Assembly (NCBI RefSeq): GCF_015351075.1
Contig: NZ_JADKRS010000002.1
Coordinates: forward strand, 310,001-374,000
Reading direction: 5' to 3'
Length of the DNA stretch: 64,000 bases
Source of the DNA: Clavibacter sp. VKM Ac-2873
GTDB taxonomy: Bacteria; Actinomycetota; Actinomycetes; Actinomycetales; Microbacteriaceae
Part shown: piece by piece, positions 58,710 to 64,000 of the stretch
How the letters are laid out: the number at the start of each line of letters is the position of its first letter
How positions within the stretch are numbered: position 1 is the stretch's first letter
Position numbers and translations under genes: made by a program
Notes under the pieces: generated by a model
The model's input: the letters and a program-made list of their open reading frames with translations, nothing else
Told to the model about the DNA's origin: nothing
Database searches by the model: none

Positions 58710-60257
58710 CTACGGGGAGCCGTCAGGATCCGCGGGTGCGGTGGGCTGCGCGGGCGCCGCCGTCGCCGTGCCCGCCGGCCGCACGAAGCCGGGATCGGGT
58801 GCCGAGGCGCGGATCCGGTCCACCATCGAGCTCGTCGACTGCGACGGGACGTACCCGAGGATCGACACCTCGCCGCCGTACGCGCGCACCACCGCCGTCT
58901 CGTCGAGCATCTCGGGCGTGTAGTCGCCGCCCTTCGCGTACACGTCGGGCCGCACCGCCTCGAGCAGCGGGATGGGGGTGTCGGTGTCGAACACGGTGAT
59001 CACGTCGACGCACGACAGCTCGGCGAGCACGCCCGCGCGGTCCTCGGCGGTGTTCACCGGGCGGTCGGATCCCTTCAGCCGCCGCACGGAGTCGTCGCTG
59101 TTGAGCGCGACCACGAGCACGTCGCCGAGGCGCTTGGCCTGGCGGAGGTAGGTGGTGTGGCCGCGGTGCAGCACGTCGAAGCAGCCGTTCGTGAAGACGA
59201 TCCGGCGGCCCGCCGCGCGCTCTCCCGCGACGAGGCCCACCAGCTCGGCCTGCGACACGGTGCGCGAGCGCGTCTCGCCGAGGTGGTCGGCGAGGGTCGC
59301 GGCGGAGCAGACGCTCGTGCCCGGCTGGCGCACGACCACGTCGGCCGCGGCCTGGGCGAAGTCGGCGCTCACCGTCAGCGGGAGGCCGACGGCGCGGGCG
59401 AGCGTGAGGGCGGCGACGAACGTGTCGCCCGCGCCGGACGCCTGCTTCTCGGGCACCGGGTGCGCGCGCGTGCGGTACGGCTCGCCCGCGCCGAGCACGA
59501 CGGTGCCGTCGCGGTCGAGGGTGACGACGGCGGTCGCGGATCCGGATGCAGCGAGCACGGCGTCGGCGAGGGAGGCGACCACGGCCGCGCGGTCCTCGTC
59601 GCGCGCGAGCGGCCGATCCACGAGGCGGCCGGCCTCGCCCGCGTTCGGCGTGATGAGGTCGGGCCGGAGCGGCGCCCAGATCGCGGGATCGTGCGCGTCG
59701 ACCACCGTGAGGCCGGGCCGGCGCTCGCGGGCGGCGAGCGACTCGAGCACCACGCCGTGGAGGGTGCCGGTGCCGTAGTCGGAGACGATCTCGGCGTCCG
59801 CGTCGGCCGTGGCCTCGAGGGCGGCGCGGGCGAGGGCGCGCGCGTCGTCGCGGTGGACGGATCCGCGGTGCACGTCGTCGACCCGCACGATCACCTGGTC
59901 GTCGCCCACGATCCGCGTCTTGGTGGTGGTGCGCAGGCGCGGCGAGTGCACGAGGCCCGACACGTCGACGCCGGCCGCCAGCAGCAGGTCGCGCACGCGG
60001 TCGCCGGCGGCGTCCTGGCCGACGAGGCCGACCATCCTCACGGTGCCGCCGAGGCTCGCGAGGTTGACGGCGGTGTTCGCGGCGCCGCCGAGCGACTGGA
60101 TCCGCTCGGTCACGTCCACGACGGGCGCCGGCGCCTCGCGGGTCATCCGGTCGCTGTGACCGCGCCACCACTCGTCGAGGATGACGTCGCCGATGACCGT
60201 GACGGTGGGGCGGCGCTCGGCGAGCAGGCCGATGATCCCGCGCAGCTCGCTGGTCAT
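58710..60257 (-). CDS. hldE: bifunctional D-beta-heptose 7-P kinase / heptose 1-P adenylyltransferase
   Basis: 515 residues. The N-terminal PfkB kinase (about 10-330) has GDVILDEWWRG, LGGAANTAVNLASLGG, VVSDYGTGTL-like IVSDYGTGTLHG and the catalytic SGAGDTFVAALTL. The C-terminal nucleotidyltransferase (about 365-490) has FTNGCFDVLHRGHTTYLRQA, shown in full here at 20 residues, and YAKGGDYTPE. It makes ADP-heptose, normally for LPS; in this Gram-positive it may feed glycans or secondary metabolites. It overlaps the aldehyde dehydrogenase gene by ATGA. Confidence 0.92.
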   Translation of the reverse strand: MTSELRGIIGLLAERRPTVTVIGDVILDEWWRGHSDRMTREAPAPVVDVTERIQSLGGAANTAVNLASLGGTVRMVGLVGQDAAGDRVRDLLLAAGVDVSGLVHSPRLRTTTKTRIVGDDQVIVRVDDVHRGSVHRDDARALARAALEATADADAEIVSDYGTGTLHGVVLESLAARERRPGLTVVDAHDPAIWAPLRPDLITPNAGEAGRLVDRPLARDEDRAAVVASLADAVLAASGSATAVVTLDRDGTVVLGAGEPYRTRAHPVPEKQASGAGDTFVAALTLARAVGLPLTVSADFAQAAADVVVRQPGTSVCSAATLADHLGETRSRTVSQAELVGLVAGERAAGRRIVFTNGCFDVLHRGHTTYLRQAKRLGDVLVVALNSDDSVRRLKGSDRPVNTAEDRAGVLAELSCVDVITVFDTDTPIPLLEAVRPDVYAKGGDYTPEMLDETAVVRAYGGEVSILGYVPSQSTSSMVDRIRASAPDPGFVRPAGTATAAPAQPTAPADPDGSP

Positions 60258-61693
60258 CGCGCGTCCCCGGCGTCGAGCACCGGCAGCCCGAGGTGCACGA
60301 CCGTCGTGGTGCTCATCTCGTCGAGGAGCTCCGGGCCGTAGCCGAAGCCGGATCCGCTGCGGCCGCGGGGCTGCGCGGCGCCGCCGGGTGCGCCGCCGAA
60401 GACGCCGTTGACCTTGATCGTGCCGACGGGCAGCTCCGCGGCCGCCCGCTGCGCGTGCTCCATCGAGGCGGTGAGCACGCTCGCGGCGAGCCCGTAGCGG
60501 TCGTCGGATGCGCGGGCGAGCGCCTCGTCGAAGTCCGCGACGACCTGCACGGCCGCGACCGGGCCGAACGTCTCGGCCGTCATCACGGTCATGTCGGCGG
60601 TGCAGTCGACGAGCACGGTGGCGGGGTAGCGGGATCCGGGGCCGTCGGGCACGCGACCGCCGACGAGCGCGCGGGCGCCCTCGGTCAGCGCCTCGGCGAC
60701 CTGCTCGTGCACGGCGTCGCGCATGCGCTCGTCGACGAGCGGGCCGAGGTCGCCGGAGGAGTTCCAGCGCTCGGCCTCGGCGACGAGCGCGGCGGTGAAG
60801 CGGTCGGCGATGTCGCGGTGCACGTAGATCCGCTCGACCGATGTGCAGATCTGGCCGGCGTTGGCGAAGGATCCGAGGGCGGCCTGCGCGGCGGCCCACG
60901 CGGGATCGACGCCGGCGTCGATGAGGAGCGGGTCGTTGCCGCCGTTCTCGCGGATCACGTGGGTGGGGGTGCCCGCGGCGCGGCGCGCGATGGCCTCGCC
61001 CGCGGCGGTGGATCCGACGTGCGCGACCACGCGCGTGTCCTCGTGCGCGACGAGCCGGTCGCCGACGTCGCCGCCGCCGACCACGGACACGAGCACGCCG
61101 TCGGGCAGGGCCTCGGCGAGGATCCGGCCGAGCAGCTCGCCGGTGTGCGGGCAGCGCTCGCTGGGCTTGTGGATCACGGTGTTGCCCATCACGAGCGCCG
61201 CGCCGATGATCCCCGCGGCCACCGCGACGGGATCGTTCCACGGCGTGAGCGCGACCGTGACGCCGCGCGGCCGCGGCACCGAGAAGTCGACGGCCGGGAG
61301 CGTGCCGAGCAGGCTCCGCCCGCGGTGCACGGGCCCGAGCTCGGAGTACTGCAGCAGCGTATCGATGCCCGCGCCGACGCCGCCGAGCGCGTCGCCGATC
61401 GGCTTGCCGGTCTCGCGGGTGTTCAGCTCGGCGAGCTCCTCCGCGTGCTCGGCGAGCGCGTGGGCGGCCCGGCGCACGGCCTGGCCGCGCTGGGCGGGCG
61501 GCGTCGCGGCCCACGCGGCGGACGCCTTCACCGACCTGCGCACCGCTGCCTCGACCTCGTCGGGCGTCGACGCGTCGATGTCGCCCACGGCCGAGCCGTC
61601 GCGCGGATCCGTGATCCGCAGCGTCCCGGGTCCGGCCGCGGTGCCCTCGGGATCGATCAGGCCCTCGATGTCGAGTGCGGTGTCGGTGGTCAC
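60254..61693 (-). CDS. NAD(P)-dependent aldehyde dehydrogenase
   Basis: 479 residues of the ALDH superfamily: cofactor segment LTPWNDPVAVAA and GNTVIHKPSERCPHT, then GSTAAGEAI, general base Glu in VIRENGGNDP, catalytic Cys283 in FANAGQICTSVERI, and ETFGPVAAVQ. The Pro/Asn context at the nicotinamide site matches non-phosphorylating sugar or succinate semialdehyde-type enzymes, but the substrate is unknown. GTG at 61693 follows GAGGAG. It is coupled to hldE. Confidence 0.88.
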   Translation of the reverse strand: MTTDTALDIEGLIDPEGTAAGPGTLRITDPRDGSAVGDIDASTPDEVEAAVRRSVKASAAWAATPPAQRGQAVRRAAHALAEHAEELAELNTRETGKPIGDALGGVGAGIDTLLQYSELGPVHRGRSLLGTLPAVDFSVPRPRGVTVALTPWNDPVAVAAGIIGAALVMGNTVIHKPSERCPHTGELLGRILAEALPDGVLVSVVGGGDVGDRLVAHEDTRVVAHVGSTAAGEAIARRAAGTPTHVIRENGGNDPLLIDAGVDPAWAAAQAALGSFANAGQICTSVERIYVHRDIADRFTAALVAEAERWNSSGDLGPLVDERMRDAVHEQVAEALTEGARALVGGRVPDGPGSRYPATVLVDCTADMTVMTAETFGPVAAVQVVADFDEALARASDDRYGLAASVLTASMEHAQRAAAELPVGTIKVNGVFGGAPGGAAQPRGRSGSGFGYGPELLDEMSTTTVVHLGLPVLDAGDAR

Positions 61694-61801
61694 GGGTCTC
61701 CTCGCGGGGTCGGCGGCCCGCGGGATGCGCGGGAGGGGCGCGGGCGCTCGCGCGCCACCCGGCCCGTACCCACTTCCCTGCGCTCCCACACGGGGCGGCC
61801 C

Positions 61802-63601
61802 CTACGACTCCAGGTGCCCCAGCTCCGGCTGCGCCAGGAACGCCACGACCGGATCCGCCGCCGCGCCCGTCTCGAACACGACCAGGTCGTTGCGGCCCGC
61901 GCGGAGCTGCGCGCCCGGCACGTAGAGCGTGTGCTGCGGCCCGCGGGTCCAGTAGCGGCCGAGCGCGAACCCGTTGACGAACGCGACGCCCTTGCCCCAC
62001 GAGCGCGTGTCGAGGAAGAGGTCGGCGGGCTCGTCCATCTCGAAGGAGGCGTGCGCCAGCACCGGCCCGTCGAGGAAACGGACCGGCTCCGCGCCGGAGG
62101 CCGCGGCGACGGCCGCCGCCGAGGTGACCGAGGCCGCCATCGCGGCCAGGTCGAGCGGCTGGCTCTCCCAGCCGGTGAGCTCCGCGCCGTCGAGCGTCGC
62201 CGGCCCGATGAGCCCCTTCGCCTCGCCGATCCGCACGCCGTAGTTCACGCGCCCCTGGTCCTCCACGAGCACCTCGAGGATCCGGCCGGGCGGCACGGCG
62301 ATCGCGGTCTCGTGCTGGTCGCGCTGGATCACGCCGACCCGCACGCCGTCGACCGACACGACGGCCCGATCGCGCACCTCGCCGAACGCGAGCACGCGCG
62401 GGCGGGTCGACGCGGGCAGCTCCACCCGGTGCAGCGCGAACCCCCGGAAGACGCCGAGCTGATCCATCGACGGCACCGCGTCGGTCGCGCGCCAGGCGGC
62501 GGCATCGTCCGGCACCACGTCGGCCAGCGGCACGGCCGCGCCGAACGCGACCTCGAACGCGGGTGCGTCGCCGCGCATCGCGGGCACCTCGTCGGGCACG
62601 GACCGGTAGCGCGCGATCACGTCGCGGAAGGCGAAGAACTTCGCTGTGGGGGATCCGGTCTCATCGAGCGGGGCGTCGTAGTCGTACGAGGTGACGTGCG
62701 ACTGGTACGTGCCCTTGTGGTTGGCGCCGTTCGTGAAGCCGAAGTTCGTGCCGCCGTGGAACATGTAGATGTTCACGGACGCGCCCGCGGCGAGCAGCGC
62801 GTCGAGCTCGGCGGCGGCATCGGCCGCGGAGGTCGTGTGGTGGTGCTCGCCCCAGTGGTCGAACCAGCCGTCCCAGAACTCGCTGCACATGAGCGGGCCG
62901 GTCGGCTGGTGGCGGCGGAGGGTCGCGAGGCGCTCGGTGGCGCGCGAGCCGAAGGATCCCGTGCGGTGCAGCTCGTCGAGGCTGCCGCGGGAGAGCATCT
63001 CGTCGGTCGGCTGGTCGACGGTCGTGAGCGGCACGATGATGCCGGACGCGCGCGTCAGGTCGACGAGGTGCCGGAGGTAGTCGGCGTCGTCGCCGTACGC
63101 GCCGTACTCGTTCTCGATCTGCACGAGGATGACGGGCCCGCCGTGGTCGATCTGCCGTGGCGCGACGATCTCGTAGACGCGGGCCAGGAACTCGTCGACC
63201 GCGGCGAGGTACAGCGGCTCGCTGCGACGGACGCCCACGGCCGGATCCTCGAACAGCCAGCCGGGCAGCCCGCCGCCGTCCCACTCGGCGCAGATGTACG
63301 GCCCAGGGCGCACGATCGCGTGCATGCCCTCCGCGTGCACGAGGTCGAGGAAGCGCCCGAGGTCGAGGCCGTCGGACGTGTCGAAGGCGCCGCGCTCGGG
63401 CGAGTGGGCGTTCCAGGCGACGTACGTCTCGATGGTGTCGAGCCCCATCAGGCGCGCCTTGTGGATCCGGTCGGCCCACTGGTCGGGGTGCACGCGGTAG
63501 TAGTGGAGCGCGCCCGCGATGACGCGGTGCGGGCGGCCGTCGAGCTCGAAGTCGTCGGCGCCGATGCGGAAGCGGGCGCTGGTGGCGGGGAGGCCGGGCA
63601 T
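61802..63601 (-). CDS. GH35 beta-galactosidase
   Basis: 599 residues without a signal peptide. The GH35 catalytic domain (about 15-330) opens VIAGALHYYRVHPDQWADRI, with acid/base Glu165 in QIENEYGAYG and nucleophile Glu241 in CSEFWDGWF. NIYMFHGGTNFGFTNGA follows, then C-terminal beta domains with RSWGKGVAFVNGFALGRYW, shown in part. It removes terminal beta-galactose from oligosaccharides in the cytoplasm, probably from plant cell-wall galactans imported by the adjacent ABC system. SD AAGGAC precedes the ATG. Confidence 0.94.
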   Translation of the reverse strand: MPGLPATSARFRIGADDFELDGRPHRVIAGALHYYRVHPDQWADRIHKARLMGLDTIETYVAWNAHSPERGAFDTSDGLDLGRFLDLVHAEGMHAIVRPGPYICAEWDGGGLPGWLFEDPAVGVRRSEPLYLAAVDEFLARVYEIVAPRQIDHGGPVILVQIENEYGAYGDDADYLRHLVDLTRASGIIVPLTTVDQPTDEMLSRGSLDELHRTGSFGSRATERLATLRRHQPTGPLMCSEFWDGWFDHWGEHHHTTSAADAAAELDALLAAGASVNIYMFHGGTNFGFTNGANHKGTYQSHVTSYDYDAPLDETGSPTAKFFAFRDVIARYRSVPDEVPAMRGDAPAFEVAFGAAVPLADVVPDDAAAWRATDAVPSMDQLGVFRGFALHRVELPASTRPRVLAFGEVRDRAVVSVDGVRVGVIQRDQHETAIAVPPGRILEVLVEDQGRVNYGVRIGEAKGLIGPATLDGAELTGWESQPLDLAAMAASVTSAAAVAAASGAEPVRFLDGPVLAHASFEMDEPADLFLDTRSWGKGVAFVNGFALGRYWTRGPQHTLYVPGAQLRAGRNDLVVFETGAAADPVVAFLAQPELGHLES

Positions 63602-63632
63602 GTCGTGTCCTTGGGTGAGGCGGGGCAGGGAA

Positions 63633-63666
63633 GAGGGGAGGCGCGACTCGCGTCGCACCTCCCCTC
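63633..63666. terminator. strong stem-loop between the solute-binding-protein gene and the GH35 gene
   Basis: GAGGGGAGG/CCTCCCCTC plus GCGAC/GTCGC form a 14-bp stem with one C·A mismatch and a TCGC loop. It may lower downstream expression or protect the abundant binding-protein message. Confidence 0.7.
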
Positions 63667-63690
63667 GGGTCGTCCAGGTCGTACTGGTCG

Positions 63691-64000
63691 CTACTTCACG
63701 TCGACGGTGAAGCCCTGCTGCTGGCCGTACTCGGCAGCGGCCTTGCCCCACGCCTCGAGGACGGGGTCGAGCGAGGTGCCGTTGGCGTACGCGGACGAGG
63801 CCGAGTCGCTGAAGATGCTGTTCGTGTACACCTGGAAGGGCAGGTACTGCCATCCGGTGACGACGTCCTTCGAGGCCGCGCTGAGCACCTCGTTGATCTT
63901 CTGGCCGCCGAAGTACTCGGGGGCGTCGGCGAGGAACTCGGGGCTGTTCAGGTCGGCCGTGGTCGACGGGAATCCGCCGGCGTCGAAGGAGATCTTGCGA
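63691..64000 (-). CDS. ABC transporter sugar-binding protein, C-terminal end only
   Basis: The frame is open from the TAG at 63693-63691 to the window edge and encodes about 103 C-terminal residues: SPEFLADAPEYFGGQKINEV, then VTGWQYLPFQVYTNSIF, DSASSAYANGTSLDPVL and EYGQQQGFTVDVK. The GWQYLPFQVY and WGKAAAEYGQ patterns are those of CUT1-type extracellular solute-binding proteins. The 5' part, including the lipobox, lies outside the window. It likely delivers the oligosaccharide split by the GH35 enzyme. Confidence 0.8.
   Translation of the reverse strand, partial: RKISFDAGGFPSTTADLNSPEFLADAPEYFGGQKINEVLSAASKDVVTGWQYLPFQVYTNSIFSDSASSAYANGTSLDPVLEAWGKAAAEYGQQQGFTVDVK

Overview
The window is very GC-rich actinobacterial chromosome. 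GTG starts are common, genes are packed with 1-8 bp overlaps, and many start codons sit 6-7 bp behind a TANNNT box, which fits leaderless transcription. The gene content (complete kdpFABCDE, OmpR- and NarL-type two-component pairs, GAF-ANTAR proteins, an LPxTG surface protein, an actinobacterial type IV secretion locus) and strong over-use of GGATCC suggest Microbacteriaceae, most like Clavibacter. I found no rRNA or CRISPR array; there is one tRNA.

Layout. 0.1-9.3 kb is housekeeping and regulation: a TrcR-like response regulator/kinase pair, an N-acetylglutamate synthase-like GNAT, a His-rich peptide with an ArsR regulator, radA, small membrane proteins and an SGNH hydrolase. 9.4-17.3 kb is the high-affinity K+ uptake operon, transcribed leftward from two tiny membrane peptides through kdpA, kdpB, kdpC, kdpD and kdpE. 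17.4-19.2 kb looks like a small accessory insertion: an Abi_2 (AbiD/AbiF-like) HEPN protein preceded by a promoter-hairpin-terminator unit that could be a small RNA, then an Imm-5-like gene. 19.2-31.7 kb mixes a lipoprotein, a TauE/SafE exporter, an F420-type oxidoreductase, two GAF-ANTAR regulators, tRNA-Ser(CGA), a NarL/LiaS-type pair beside an ABC exporter, an AI-2E-family transporter, glpX and an alpha/beta hydrolase. At 31.75 kb a guanidine-III riboswitch precedes an SMR exporter. An ice-binding-like LPRTG protein and several small enzymes follow. 35.9-39.4 kb is a partner-switching module (STAS protein, RsbW-like kinase, two PP2C/SpoIIE phosphatases).

39.4-54.4 kb is a type IV secretion/conjugation locus: coupling protein, VirB4-like ATPase, SCO6880-type protein, VirB6/TrbL-like protein, two tandem VirB8-like candidates, a VirB2-like small protein, a degenerate P-loop protein, a ParA-type ATPase, a lipoprotein and a VirB1-like transglycosylase/M23 fusion. 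I see no relaxase or integrase. Directly after it (54.7-57.7 kb) are two tandem copies of a two-gene module, a 152-residue protein plus a zeta-toxin-family kinase. The last part (57.6-64 kb) carries a DUF2087 gene broken by an amber codon, a 46-residue peptide, a DUF2795 protein, an aldehyde dehydrogenase/HldE pair, a GH35 beta-galactosidase and the end of a sugar-binding lipoprotein gene cut by the window edge.

The most interesting parts are the Abi_2 protein with its possible partner RNA and the duplicated zeta modules attached to the secretion locus. The guanidine riboswitch is the most securely identified regulatory element.
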